Positions 10,901-18,771 of a stretch of DNA of 44,587 nt are shown one piece after another. This DNA comes from an uncultured Clostridia bacterium (GTDB lineage Bacteria; Bacillota; Clostridia; Christensenellales; Borkfalkiaceae). The notes under the pieces were generated by a model, which was not told the origin of the DNA, did no database searches, and was given only the letters and a program-made list of their open reading frames with translations. The first letter of the stretch is position 1; every line of letters begins with the position of its first letter. The position numbers and the translations under genes were made by a program. The stretch is taken from positions 1 to 44,587 of the forward strand of contig CAMRTO010000011.1 of NCBI GenBank assembly GCA_947053655.1, in the 5' to 3' direction.

Positions 10901-11052
10901 AAAGTGCAGATAGCTTTCCCCAAACCAGAAAACACTGTTTCGCCGGTCAGTAAAATCAACGTTACCAACCCGCAAAAAAACAGAATTGAAATTCCTATAG
11001 ATTCCTGTGTGAAATAAACTTTCCTGCGACCGTTGTCGTTATTATTTTCCAC
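7897..11052 (-). CDS. ftsK: DNA translocase FtsK/SpoIIIE
   Basis: Septal DNA pump that clears or resolves chromosomes at division. I place the start at GTG 11052, preceded by GGAG at 7 nt, giving 1051 residues; a longer reading from ATG 11127 would begin at or before the predicted transcription start. Order: four membrane segments in the first 180 residues, a long low-complexity linker (about 185-560) rich in E, P, S, T and V with a run of six aspartates near 499, then the alpha/beta motor with Walker A AGTTGSGKS (about 709), Walker B IVIILDEFGDL, and a winged-helix gamma domain from about 974. It heads the operon that runs to nadE. Confidence 0.96.
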   Translation of the reverse strand: MENNNDNGRRKVYFTQESIGISILFFCGLVTLILLTGETVFSGLGKAICTFMYGTFGYGSYLVMSVITYLGVWLTFNKKLKIKLKTVLVIALTVFMVFLLFHAVSSRNLTLANYGAYIKACYVNAAKGYAGYTCGGVISAMFVYPIAKLTTFIGAYVIFSILTLLCGYLLYLVFRKNPVTIVAGKPRHVFDESKTIKCKTEAFSCKVNTDKVKTLDEYYEGAESPVRQKAVEGVSAPQPVRNEIYEEANASDKFSTENLGHKILFQNGEFAAESYKRNMIFNENSYFNRPVQAENDYLSNFSSGKKPAAERATTYSESFQEDVLNQNVAVMPSNYVYGEKPVEHIEDYEPTESEVYSVRENAAEPTTDYTSSATDYSEALRETAETPPVEPMEEKSENLYEALNTRASEQITPEVAPQPEINISAERHTEEESRSVLDYFRQPESDEPDEEEVQSSDSPINMYNLFGPSGMVQDKNTIEPDVTRLGAGRALRSNADLFDYDDDDDDETVVQNEQPAEAAPMVRLPEERKPETVAKPVVQATKTEPVVQEEKPKHVWKKYVHPTFDLLDDYPEHNNVNTGEIEDNKRTIVETLARFKIASEVSNVTIGPAITRYDVIIEDKTKIKQSLNYREAVAMALMKENVTAYLNYSKGALSIEVPNNVRTVVGLKSMLTSQKFINSKTNSITFALGKSVEGEVMCPDITKMPHLLVAGTTGSGKSICLSALIVSLLYKYGPEELRFILVDPKQVEFISYDKLPHLMINEIIYEVDKAVKALNWAIKEMERRYGLFKEMTEQGRATKNLDEYNSHLPEGEEKLPKIVIILDEFGDLMLQAKKDIEGRIIKLVQKARACGIHLILATQRPSVDCITGLIKSNLPTRIGFKVNSFDDARTIFDIGGAEKLLGKGDLYFRSAESPDLARIQGCFVDTHEVQKVTDFVKAHNETYFDQTVSDFINKVDEEASSASSGGEDGSSDQSEIKIDETYIKALYYCVSSNQASVSMIQRRFPVGYIKACKIIDWMENMDYVTKSEGSKPRKVLLSKEEFSNMYGDVDD

Positions 11053-11095
11053 TTTAATTCTCCACAATGCCGAAGTTAGAAAACGGCATATAATC

Positions 11096-11124
11096 ATTAT
11101 ACCAAAAGCAAGCCGAAATGACAA
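11096..11124 (-). promoter_or_regulatory. Promoter of the ftsK-rimO-pgsA-cinA-recA-nadE operon
   Basis: On the minus strand TTGTCA (11119-11124) and TATAAT (11096-11101) are 17 bp apart, and the -10 is extended by TGG. Transcription should start near 11090, about 35 nt before the GTG start of ftsK. Confidence 0.8.
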
Positions 11125-11173
11125 CAAAATGACGCAGAAATTAATAATTTTTTATATAATAGTGATAAAGAAA

Positions 11174-11197
11174 AACGCGCCGTAAAGCGCGTTGAAA
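11174..11197 (-). terminator. Terminator after murC
   Basis: A 7-bp GC-rich stem (arms 11174-11180 and 11187-11193, 6-nt loop) is followed on the minus strand by TTTTCTTT. It lies 18 nt beyond the murC stop codon. Confidence 0.7.
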
Positions 11198-11210
11198 ATT
11201 TCAAGTCCGG

Positions 11211-12548
11211 TTAAATATCGACCGACGGATTTTCCATTAATTTTTTTGCTATATAATATATATCCCCCGCGCCGAGAAAAAGAATCACGTCTCCGCTCCC
11301 CGCTTTTTTTATAAACTCTTTTATATCATCGGGCTTGTCGCCGTAAAGCGATTTTTTAAGGCTTTGCGATAAAGTAAGCGCACTGCCAGCGTCGTCGAAA
11401 TATTCCCTTGCGGCGTAAGTCCTGTAAATAAGCAGATTATTCAAAGGCGAAAGCGCCTTAACAAACAAGTCGAATAAATTTTTAGTCCGCGAATATGTAT
11501 GCGGTTGGAATACAACGAAAAGTCTGCCGTCCGTAAGCTTTTGCGCAGTGCGGACGGTCGCCCTTATTTCATTGGGGTGATGAGCATAGTCCGCTACGCA
11601 ACGCGCACCGTTTACTTCGCCGATATTTTCAAATCTTCTCTCCACGCCCGAAAAAGATGCAAGCCCCTCCGTAATAAATTTGAAAGGTATACCCGCGCAT
11701 CTTGCCGTTGCCGCAGCAGCCAACGCGTTTAAAACGTTATGCCTGCCGTAAACGCCGAGTCTTATAAAAGCTTCCTCCTTTGCGTCCTCGTAAAGCTCGA
11801 ACGAATAAGCGCCGTTTATCAGTTTCATGTTTTTTGCGTAGTAATCCGAATATTTATCGAAACCGAAAGTACGACCGAAATCAAACGGAAGGTCCTTATA
11901 CAGCGAAACGGTAACCGCCGCTCTTTTGGCAAATTCCATGTATGCTTTTTTTAAAGCGGACTCGTCACCGTAACATTCCAAATGGTCGGAATCGCTGTTA
12001 AGTATGACCGCAATATCAGGCTTTAAACGAAGAAAATTTTTTTTGTATTCGCAGGCTTCCGTAATAAAAAAATCTTTACCGCAAATATAGAAATTGGACA
12101 GCGTTGCGTCTTTCCCGCCTATATGAGAAGCAAATTTTTTACCCGCGGCGGAAAAGATATGCGCCAGCATGGCGGCACATGTGGTTTTGCCGTGACAGCC
12201 GGACACAGCTATTACTTTTTTAAACTCTCTCCCTACTTCGTGCAACAGCGTGCCGCGCGCCATTATGGGCTTATCGAGCCGCCTTGCCTCTACAAGTCTT
12301 ACGTCGTTATCCCTAATAGCGTCGGTATAAACTATCAATCCGTATTCACTGATATTTTCCGTATTGTCTCCGTAATCTATATCTACGCCGAGATTTTCAA
12401 GCTCGGCGGTATATTCGTTTGCGGCTATATCGCTGCCCGCCACTTTTTTACCGAGCGACAGAAAATATTTTGCCAGTCCGCTCATGCTGACTCCGCCTAT
12501 ACCGATAAAGTAAAAACTGTCAAAAATATCCGAAACTTTTAAACGCAT
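11211..12548 (-). CDS. murC: UDP-N-acetylmuramate--L-alanine ligase
   Basis: Adds L-alanine to UDP-MurNAc in the cytoplasm, the first step of the stem peptide. The 445-residue protein has the MurC opening FIGIGGVSMSGLAKY, the ATP loop SGCHGKTT (about 112-119, with Cys where Thr is usual), and the HPNEIRAT and QPHTYSRT motifs of the C-terminal domain. It stands alone, downstream of the ftsA-ftsZ unit but separated from it by the oppositely oriented spoVG gene, so it must be expressed from its own promoter in the 120-bp AT-rich gap. I could not pick a convincing -35/-10 pair there. Confidence 0.96.
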   Translation of the reverse strand: MRLKVSDIFDSFYFIGIGGVSMSGLAKYFLSLGKKVAGSDIAANEYTAELENLGVDIDYGDNTENISEYGLIVYTDAIRDNDVRLVEARRLDKPIMARGTLLHEVGREFKKVIAVSGCHGKTTCAAMLAHIFSAAGKKFASHIGGKDATLSNFYICGKDFFITEACEYKKNFLRLKPDIAVILNSDSDHLECYGDESALKKAYMEFAKRAAVTVSLYKDLPFDFGRTFGFDKYSDYYAKNMKLINGAYSFELYEDAKEEAFIRLGVYGRHNVLNALAAAATARCAGIPFKFITEGLASFSGVERRFENIGEVNGARCVADYAHHPNEIRATVRTAQKLTDGRLFVVFQPHTYSRTKNLFDLFVKALSPLNNLLIYRTYAAREYFDDAGSALTLSQSLKKSLYGDKPDDIKEFIKKAGSGDVILFLGAGDIYYIAKKLMENPSVDI

Positions 12549-12633
12549 AATAAATTTTATTATAAAAAATATAATTTTATCACGTTTTTTAACATTTTTT
12601 CGACAAAAAATAAAAAATTTTATAAGTTAAGTA

Positions 12634-12662
12634 TTGAAATTATTTAACTTATATTGTACAAT
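12634..12662 (+). promoter_or_regulatory. Promoter of spoVG
   Basis: TTGAAA (12634-12639) and TACAAT (12657-12662) are 17 bp apart. Transcription should start near 12669, so an ATG at 12670 would be leaderless and the ATG at 12697 is the better start. Confidence 0.65.
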
Positions 12663-12696
12663 ATAGACAATGAAAGTATATTCTGGCAGGTGTAGA

Positions 12697-12960
12697 ATGA
12701 AGATCTCAGATGTACGAATCAGATTAGTTAACAGGGAGGACAATAAACTTAAAGCAGTAGCTTCGATAACGATTGACGACAGCTTTGTCGTACACGACAT
12801 TAAAGTAATAGAAGCAACGGAAGGCGTGTTTATTGCCATGCCCAGCAGAAAAACTAATAATGGCGAATTTAAGGATATTGCACATCCGCTTAACACCGAG
12901 ACCCGAGAAATTTTGAAAAAAGCAATCCTTACGGCTTACTATGATGAACTTAAAAATTAA
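12697..12960 (+). CDS. spoVG: SpoVG family RNA/DNA-binding regulator
   Basis: Small nucleic-acid-binding regulator, first known from sporulation in Bacillus and also present in non-sporulating Firmicutes. The 87-residue product opens [15 protein letters not shown] and keeps the family segments [29 protein letters not shown] and FKDIAHPLN. The start at 12697 follows AGGTG by 4 nt; the alternative at 12670 would add nine residues without a ribosome-binding site. It is transcribed against its neighbours murC and ftsZ, inside the division cluster, an unusual position for this gene. Confidence 0.93.
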   Translation: MKISDVRIRLVNREDNKLKAVASITIDDSFVVHDIKVIEATEGVFIAMPSRKTNNGEFKDIAHPLNTETREILKKAILTAYYDELKN

Positions 12961-12999
12961 GTCATATTTAGTTTTCCGTTAGTTAAATTAACTGAACGT

Positions 13000-13037
13000 A
13001 AAGAAAAAGTACGCGTCGAACCGCGTACTTTTTCTTT
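13000..13037. terminator. Bidirectional terminator between spoVG and ftsZ
   Basis: A perfect 16-bp inverted repeat (arms 13000-13015 and 13022-13037) has a GC core and A/T-rich ends on both sides. It can end spoVG transcripts on the plus strand and ftsA-ftsZ transcripts on the minus strand, which converge here. Confidence 0.85.
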
Positions 13038-13052
13038 TATAATTTATTAACA

Positions 13053-14315
13053 TTAATCACCGTTACGTTTTCTGCCAAGATTTTTAAGCATCTGCGCAAA
13101 CTTGGGCACATTCTTTTCGTTGGGACGCTCGATACTGTCCTCGTTTACGGTACGTATTACCGGTTGAGAAACAGGTTGTATCGTTTGTACAGGTTGCTGG
13201 ACAGGTTGAACCGGTTGACGAACGTAATAAGGCTCGGTAACAGACAATCTGTCCTGCGAGGGCATATTGTATGCCGGACGGTCGTATACCCTACCGCTTT
13301 GATATCCTCTCTGCGTATTTTCTTCATCGTTACGCTTGCTTTCAAAACCGGAAAATCCCGTCGCAATGACAGTGATTTCAACCTCGTCCTGAACATTGGG
13401 GTCTATTCTCGCACCGAAAATTATATTTGCGGAAGCGTCCACAACGCTTCTTACAAGCTCCGCCGCGTCGGCAACCTCGTCAAACGTAAGGTCGTCACCG
13501 CCGACCACGTTGAGTATTACTCCGCGCGCGCCCTCGATAGTGGTTTCGAGAAGCGGACAATTAACCGCTACCCTTACCGCTTCTATTATCCTGTTATCGC
13601 CCTTTGCCACACCGACGCCGAGGTGAGCTATACCCTTATCTTTGAGTATGGTTCTGACGTCGGCAAAATCCAAATTAATGAGCGAAGGATTAACGATTAA
13701 TTCCGCTATACCCTTAATTCCCTGTTTCAAAATTTCGTCCGCAACGCGCAACGCTTCGCGCATGGGTGTATTTTTCGCAACTACCGTTTTAATTTTGTCA
13801 TTAGGCACTATTATAAGCGTATCAACGTATTTTTTAAGATTTTCAAGGCCTTTAACGGTATTTTCCATACGTTTTTTGCCTTCGAAACCGAAAGGCTCAG
13901 TAACGACGGCAACCGTAAGGATTTTCATGTCCCTTGCAATTTTTGCGATAACGGGAGCCGCGCCCGTTCCAGTGCCGCCGCCCATGCCCGCGGTTATAAA
14001 CAATAAATCCGTGCCTTTAATCGCTTCGGTAAGCTCGTCCTTGCTTTCTTCCGCCGCGGCGCGCCCTATATCGGGGTCCGCACCGGCGCCCAGTCCTTTT
14101 GTAAGCGCGCTTCCTATTTGTATTTTATTGGTACACGGCGAAAGCGAAAGTATCTGACTGTCAGTATTAACGACATAATACTCCGCACAGTTTATACCTG
14201 CGTCAAGCATTCTGTTGACGGCATTATTACCGGCGCCGCCGACGCCTATTACCTTTATTCTTGCCCTTCCGGAAATATTGCCGTTACCCATCGATCCGGC
14301 TAAATCGTTAAACAT
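13053..14315 (-). CDS. ftsZ: Cell division protein FtsZ
   Basis: Tubulin-like GTPase that forms the cytokinetic ring. The 420-residue protein has an N-terminal GTP-binding domain with VGGAGNNAVNRM, the tubulin signature GGGTGTG (about 108-114) and NTDSQIL. The C-terminal domain follows to about 320. A Q/V/P-rich linker (about 335-395) leads to a basic, hydrophobic tail (PKFAQMLKNLGRKR) in place of the canonical conserved tail peptide. ATG 14315 has GGAGGG at 5 nt. It is 30 nt after ftsA and cotranscribed with it. Confidence 0.98.
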   Translation of the reverse strand: MFNDLAGSMGNGNISGRARIKVIGVGGAGNNAVNRMLDAGINCAEYYVVNTDSQILSLSPCTNKIQIGSALTKGLGAGADPDIGRAAAEESKDELTEAIKGTDLLFITAGMGGGTGTGAAPVIAKIARDMKILTVAVVTEPFGFEGKKRMENTVKGLENLKKYVDTLIIVPNDKIKTVVAKNTPMREALRVADEILKQGIKGIAELIVNPSLINLDFADVRTILKDKGIAHLGVGVAKGDNRIIEAVRVAVNCPLLETTIEGARGVILNVVGGDDLTFDEVADAAELVRSVVDASANIIFGARIDPNVQDEVEITVIATGFSGFESKRNDEENTQRGYQSGRVYDRPAYNMPSQDRLSVTEPYYVRQPVQPVQQPVQTIQPVSQPVIRTVNEDSIERPNEKNVPKFAQMLKNLGRKRNGD

Positions 14316-14345
14316 ATTAACCCTCCGTTTAATCTTATAGAATGT

Positions 14346-15470
14346 TTATGCCAATTTACTGTCTTTAAGCGCAGTATCGAGCAAACTTAAAAGAGAACTG
14401 AACTGCGGTTTATCGTAATAAGGAACTGCGGGCGCAATTACTTCCACATTTTTTACCAGTCTGTTGGAAATATGTTCCGCCGTACCTCTTATGGTCTTTA
14501 CGCATCCGCCTGTAATAAATACCGGCTTGTATTCCAAATTTTTACCCGTAAAGCTCTGTCTGCAAACTTCCAAAGTTTCGCAGATGCAATCAAGCCCTTC
14601 ACGTATTTTGTCCCGAAGCGTTACGGTAGGAAAGCTATAAGTTCTGCCTTCATACACACTTTCCTCAAAGCTGTTAAGCTTTTCCTTGGCGTTAAGGTTT
14701 ACCTTACCTAAGAAATCGTAAGCGACGTCGAACGGCAAATCCAGCTCGCTCATAAGATACGCGGCGATATGCCCTATACCGACGGAAAAAGATTCGCTGT
14801 ACGCCAAGCCGTTTCCGCAAACCACGCTGTAACTTGAAGAAATATATCCCAAATCAAACAAAACGGCGTATTCGTCACGCTTTTCGGGGTCGATTAAATA
14901 AATAGCTTCCGCATGAACGGTCGGAATCAAATTAATTTCCGCAATGCCTTCAAACTTTTTAAAGGCTTCCATCAAAGCGTCGATAAACGTATTTTTACAC
15001 TGATAAAAACAGAATTTACCCTGCAAACTATCACTGACCGCGCCCACGGGATCTATAATTTTGCGCTTGTCCGACAACACGAAATAAAGACAACTGTGTC
15101 TGATCGTCTGATATTCATCCGTATCGGAAGGCGCGGACATACCCGCAAGATATTCGCAATCTGATTTAGCTATCCTTTTGGCGGATTGGAAGCTGATGAC
15201 CTTATCGGTATTGACAAGTTTGATAAATTCACCGGGCACGCCGACAAAAAACGATCTGACCCCGCCGAAAGCCGACACGGTGCTTTTCACAACGTCGTGT
15301 ACGGCGCTTAAAAAGTTATCCCTATCCAACAGTTCGCCCTCGGCATAACCGTCGTACGCGCAGGAATATTTGCTTTTGATTATGAACGTATTGTTTACGC
15401 CTCTCTCACCGACTACCGCGGTAATTTCAGAGGAACGTATATCCAATACGGCGACGCTTTTCCGACGCAT
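14346..15470 (-). CDS. ftsA: FtsA-like actin-fold cell division protein (diverged)
   Basis: FtsA tethers FtsZ filaments to the membrane. This 374-residue protein has the actin-fold ATPase blocks: phosphate-1 (AVLDIRSSEITAVVGE, about 7-22), phosphate-2 (AVLFDLGYISSSYSVV, about 201) and adenosine (PVFITGGCVKTIRGT, about 317), with an SHS2-like insert between. Identity rests on these blocks plus position before ftsZ. It is some 40-50 residues shorter than typical FtsA and ends SLLSLLDTALKDSKLA, without the strong basic amphipathic membrane-targeting helix of the family. ATG 15470 is preceded by GGAGGTGG. Confidence 0.85.
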   Translation of the reverse strand: MRRKSVAVLDIRSSEITAVVGERGVNNTFIIKSKYSCAYDGYAEGELLDRDNFLSAVHDVVKSTVSAFGGVRSFFVGVPGEFIKLVNTDKVISFQSAKRIAKSDCEYLAGMSAPSDTDEYQTIRHSCLYFVLSDKRKIIDPVGAVSDSLQGKFCFYQCKNTFIDALMEAFKKFEGIAEINLIPTVHAEAIYLIDPEKRDEYAVLFDLGYISSSYSVVCGNGLAYSESFSVGIGHIAAYLMSELDLPFDVAYDFLGKVNLNAKEKLNSFEESVYEGRTYSFPTVTLRDKIREGLDCICETLEVCRQSFTGKNLEYKPVFITGGCVKTIRGTAEHISNRLVKNVEVIAPAVPYYDKPQFSSLLSLLDTALKDSKLA

Positions 15471-15507
15471 AAACCACCTCCGCCCGATGCGAAATCATGA
15501 TAAAATT

Positions 15508-15536
15508 ATTATATAATAGTTAAAGAATAAAGTCAA
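15508..15536 (-). promoter_or_regulatory. Promoter of ftsA-ftsZ
   Basis: On the minus strand TTGACT (15531-15536) and TATAAT (15508-15513) are 17 bp apart. It lies between the ftsQ terminator and ftsA, so the ftsA-ftsZ pair is a unit distinct from the mraZ-to-ftsQ operon. Confidence 0.8.
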
Positions 15537-15546
15537 CTGATTACAT

Positions 15547-15578
15547 AAAAAAAGCGGCGTAGGTTCGCCGCTTTTTTT
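15547..15578 (-). terminator. Terminator at the end of the mraZ-ftsQ operon
   Basis: A 13-bp stem (arms 15547-15559 and 15566-15578) has a GC-rich core and seven Ts on each strand. It lies 17 nt past the ftsQ stop codon. Confidence 0.85.
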
Positions 15579-15595
15579 ATGTATTGAAATATGTT

Positions 15596-16354
15596 TTAAA
15601 CAGAAAGCAAATCGTAATAATCCGCATTCACCAATCCGTCTTCTCCGCCGAGTTTATATCCCCTTATAACGCCCTTTAATTTTTCCCTGTCGGTAAGCGT
15701 TACAAATTTTTCATACGATTTAAGGATTTTTTCCTGCGTAAACTCGGTATAATTATCTATCTGAATTTTAAGACCGCAATAAAAATTGAAATATAGCTTT
15801 TGCGTGTATCCTTCCACGTCGGGATTTACGTCAAGCGAAATACTTTTAACAAGAGAACGCAAGGCTTTGAAGGTGTCTTTAAATACCGAAGCGGCCTTTG
15901 CGACGGAATTTATATTTTCCACAGCGCTGTCGGACAAAATAACGTTCGGCGCGCCGTCCGTGGTATTTTTATTTTCCAGATCTTTCCTCAGATACTTTCC
16001 GTCATTGTCGTAAAACGTATACTGACCGTCCGTCAACACCGCAAAAGTTTCAAGCCGCTCTTTTAAAACAACATTGATAGTGCACGGATATTTCTTCTTG
16101 CAGGACGAGAGCGAATAATTGCTGTTTTCAACAGCCTTGGCAACGTCGTTGGAGTTAATAAATAAAATACTTTCGCCTTTAAAAACTTTAAGCGACTGCT
16201 TTGCCTCTATATAGCTTGCCGCACAGTCGTCCGCATAAGAAATTAAAGTCACGTTAATATTCTTCACGGCAAAAATCATACCGACGCTTATGACAAGCGC
16301 CGCAAAAAAAACTATACCTATGACCATAGCGGCTATTCTTCTTAAGTACTTCAT
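15596..16354 (-). CDS. ftsQ: Cell division protein FtsQ/DivIB
   Basis: Bitopic divisome protein that forms a complex with FtsL and FtsB/DivIC. At 252 residues it has a short basic N-terminus, one membrane segment (about 8-32), a POTRA-like domain (about 33-102, with SLKVFKGESILFINSNDV and the closing strand INVVLKERLETFAVL) and a beta domain after it. Sequence similarity is weak, as usual for this family; the domain order and place between murA and ftsA support the call. It starts 4 nt after the murA stop with no clear ribosome-binding site, so translational coupling is likely. Confidence 0.82.
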   Translation of the reverse strand: MKYLRRIAAMVIGIVFFAALVISVGMIFAVKNINVTLISYADDCAASYIEAKQSLKVFKGESILFINSNDVAKAVENSNYSLSSCKKKYPCTINVVLKERLETFAVLTDGQYTFYDNDGKYLRKDLENKNTTDGAPNVILSDSAVENINSVAKAASVFKDTFKALRSLVKSISLDVNPDVEGYTQKLYFNFYCGLKIQIDNYTEFTQEKILKSYEKFVTLTDREKLKGVIRGYKLGGEDGLVNADYYDLLSV

Positions 16355-16358
16355 AAAT

Positions 16359-17615
16359 TTAAACGGTTACTCTTACTATATCGGCGCCGAGATTTCTCAG
16401 CTTATATTCAAAAGAGCCGTACCCCCTGTCAATATGATAAATATCAACCACGCCGCTTCTGCCTTCCGCCGCAAGCGCGGCAAGAACGAGAGCCGCACCC
16501 CCGCGCAAATCATGCGCAACAAGGTCCGCGCCTTTCAGCTTATCAACCCCGCGCACGAAAGCGTTTCTGTCTATTACGGTTATATCCGCCCCCATTTTTT
16601 TCAGTTCGGGAACGTATTTGAACCGTGTTTCGAAAAGATTTTCGGTCACAATCGAATTCCCCCCGCACACACAGCAAAGCGCCGTCATCTGCGCTTGAAG
16701 ATCTGTGGGAAACCCCGGGTAAGGCTGTGTTTCGATAGTTTTTACCGAAATAAGACGACGATGGTTTTCGATTATTATTTTATCATTCTTTATATGAATT
16801 TTGCAACCGTTTTCCCTAAGTTTATGTATAAGAGAGCTTATATTTTCGGGACAGACGCCCTCGGCGCACACCTCTCCGCCGCACATGGCCGCCGCAATGA
16901 TAAAAGTTCCCGCCTCTATCCTGTCGGGTATAGGCAGATACTCGCACCCGCCCAAAGTTTTTACGCCCTCTATTATTATTGTTCCGCTACCCGCGCCGGA
17001 AACTTTTGCGCCTATGCAGTTTAAAAATTTTTGCAAATCTTCTATTTCGGGTTCTCTCGCCGCGTTTTTAATTACGGTAGTCCCTTCCGCCTTGACCGCC
17101 GCCAGCATAATATTTTCGGTTGCGCCTACGCTTGGACAGTCAAGCATTATTTCGTTACCCGACAGCTTGTCACATTCACAAAGAATATATCCGTTTTTTT
17201 CGGTAATTTCCACCCCAAGCCTTTTCAACCCGGTCAGATGCAAGTCAACGGGTCTGAGCCCGATATCGCACCCACCAGGATAAGCGATTTTCGCTTTATG
17301 AAACCGGGAAATGACCGAACCGAGCAAAAACACAGACGAACGCAGCTCGTGCGCAAGCGCACTTGGTATTTCATAGCAATGCGCGGACGAACTGTCGATT
17401 ATTATATTATTATCTTCGTAAACCGCGTTACAACCGAGACAGGACAGAATTTTTACCATATTTTTTACGTCGGTTATTTGCGGTACGTTTAAAATTGTAA
17501 CTTTTGCGTCGGTCAAAACCGCCGCGGCAAGTATAGGAAGCACGGAATTTTTAGCCGTTTGAATTTTAACGCTTCCGTATAGCTTGTTTCCTCCGTTAAT
17601 AATGTATTTTTCCAT
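16359..17615 (-). CDS. murA: UDP-N-acetylglucosamine 1-carboxyvinyltransferase
   Basis: First committed enzyme of peptidoglycan synthesis; it adds enolpyruvate to UDP-GlcNAc and is the target of fosfomycin. The EPSP-synthase-like fold is recognisable from INGGNKLYGSVKIQTAKNSV at the start and the loop PGGCDIGLRPVDLHL, where the fosfomycin-binding Cys is near residue 115. I choose ATG 17615 (418 residues) because GGAG precedes it by 5 nt and the family begins M-[EDK]-x-I-x-x-x-GG; the upstream ATG at 17645 adds ten residues without support. It lies where murG often stands. Confidence 0.96.
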   Translation of the reverse strand: MEKYIINGGNKLYGSVKIQTAKNSVLPILAAAVLTDAKVTILNVPQITDVKNMVKILSCLGCNAVYEDNNIIIDSSSAHCYEIPSALAHELRSSVFLLGSVISRFHKAKIAYPGGCDIGLRPVDLHLTGLKRLGVEITEKNGYILCECDKLSGNEIMLDCPSVGATENIMLAAVKAEGTTVIKNAAREPEIEDLQKFLNCIGAKVSGAGSGTIIIEGVKTLGGCEYLPIPDRIEAGTFIIAAAMCGGEVCAEGVCPENISSLIHKLRENGCKIHIKNDKIIIENHRRLISVKTIETQPYPGFPTDLQAQMTALCCVCGGNSIVTENLFETRFKYVPELKKMGADITVIDRNAFVRGVDKLKGADLVAHDLRGGAALVLAALAAEGRSGVVDIYHIDRGYGSFEYKLRNLGADIVRVTV

Positions 17616-17670
17616 ATTGACTCCGAGTATGTAAATATACTCCATTATATGGAAAAGACAACTTGTATTG

Positions 17671-18771
17671 TTAATCGCTGCGCGATATGTTATGAAGCAC
17701 GCCCATGGATGCCATAGTTATTATCAACGAAGTGTTTCCGCTGCTTATAAGCGGCAACGGCAAGCCGGTCGGGGGAATTGTTCCGCTGACAACCAGCGCA
17801 TTGACCACCACCTGTATACCGTAAACCAGAGTGAATCCGGACGCAAGAAGATACCCGAACCTGTCCTTGCAGTTGCGCGCTATTTTAAACCCTCTGTAAA
17901 CGATAAATGCGCAGCAGGCAAAAAAGATTATCAGTCCGAAAAAGCCAAGCTCCTCACCCATTATCGACAGAATAAAATCGCTTTCCGCAAAGGGAAGAAA
18001 CCTGTATTTCTGCGTAGAATTGAAAAGCCCCGTACCGAAAAGTCCGCCGTTACCGAGTGCGTAGAGCGATTGGATAAGCTGGTACCCTTCGTCCTTCGGC
18101 GACGCCCAGGGGTCGAGAAAAGCGCTTAACCGCTGTAATCTGTAAGGCTCCAAAATTATAAGCACGGGAACCGCCACCGCAAAAGGAATCAAAATGAAGG
18201 CAAAGGTTTTCAAATTGGTTCCGCTTAAAAACACCAGACAGAGCATAAGCATGCCGACGCACATGGTTATAGACATGTTCGGCTCAATAATTATCAGCAC
18301 GCAAAAAGCTATACCGACGCCCAAAACAGGCAGTACACCCTTTATCGTTTTGACCTTTTCGGGATTTTTTGCGAAAAATGCGGCGACAAAAAGCGCATAA
18401 GCGTATTTTGCTATTTCCGACGGCTGTATGGTGACTCCGCCGAATCCTATCCAACGGGTGGCGCCGTAATTGGTAATTCCTATTGCGGGCACGAATACAA
18501 GCGCAAGCAGAATTGCCGCTATAATAATGGCTGGATACCTGAATTTAATAAGTTTTTTATAAGGTATAAAGCACGTGCCGACCATGGCCGCCGTTCCGAG
18601 AAGGACGCCTATCAACTGCTTTTTGACAAAATACAGTTTGTCGCCGTACTGCACGCCGGCCGTATAAGAGCTTGCCGAATAAATCATCAGACAACCGAAA
18701 ACCGCCATTAAAAAAACACATATTAAAAGCGGGATATCTCCCGCTTTCTTTTTAACGCCCAGTCGTTTCAT
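17671..18771 (-). CDS. ftsW: Septal peptidoglycan polymerase FtsW
   Basis: SEDS-family glycosyltransferase that polymerises lipid II with its partner class B PBP. The 366-residue protein has about ten membrane segments, the family opening FGCLMIYSASSY, and the C-terminal signature PTGLPLPLISSGNTS. The short basic N-terminus and length fit FtsW/SpoVE. Its start overlaps murD by 20 bp and has GGAAGG close upstream. RodA is the main alternative, but the dcw context favours FtsW. Confidence 0.94.
   Translation of the reverse strand: MKRLGVKKKAGDIPLLICVFLMAVFGCLMIYSASSYTAGVQYGDKLYFVKKQLIGVLLGTAAMVGTCFIPYKKLIKFRYPAIIIAAILLALVFVPAIGITNYGATRWIGFGGVTIQPSEIAKYAYALFVAAFFAKNPEKVKTIKGVLPVLGVGIAFCVLIIIEPNMSITMCVGMLMLCLVFLSGTNLKTFAFILIPFAVAVPVLIILEPYRLQRLSAFLDPWASPKDEGYQLIQSLYALGNGGLFGTGLFNSTQKYRFLPFAESDFILSIMGEELGFFGLIIFFACCAFIVYRGFKIARNCKDRFGYLLASGFTLVYGIQVVVNALVVSGTIPPTGLPLPLISSGNTSLIITMASMGVLHNISRSD

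Noticed and set aside
11053..11127. N-terminal extension of FtsK from ATG 11127
   Set aside because: The consensus promoter at 11096-11124 would lie inside the coding sequence, and the GTG at 11052 has a well-placed ribosome-binding site.
16290..17024. 244-codon plus-strand ORF opposite murA and ftsQ
   Set aside because: Antisense shadow of two well-supported genes, with no recognisable motif.
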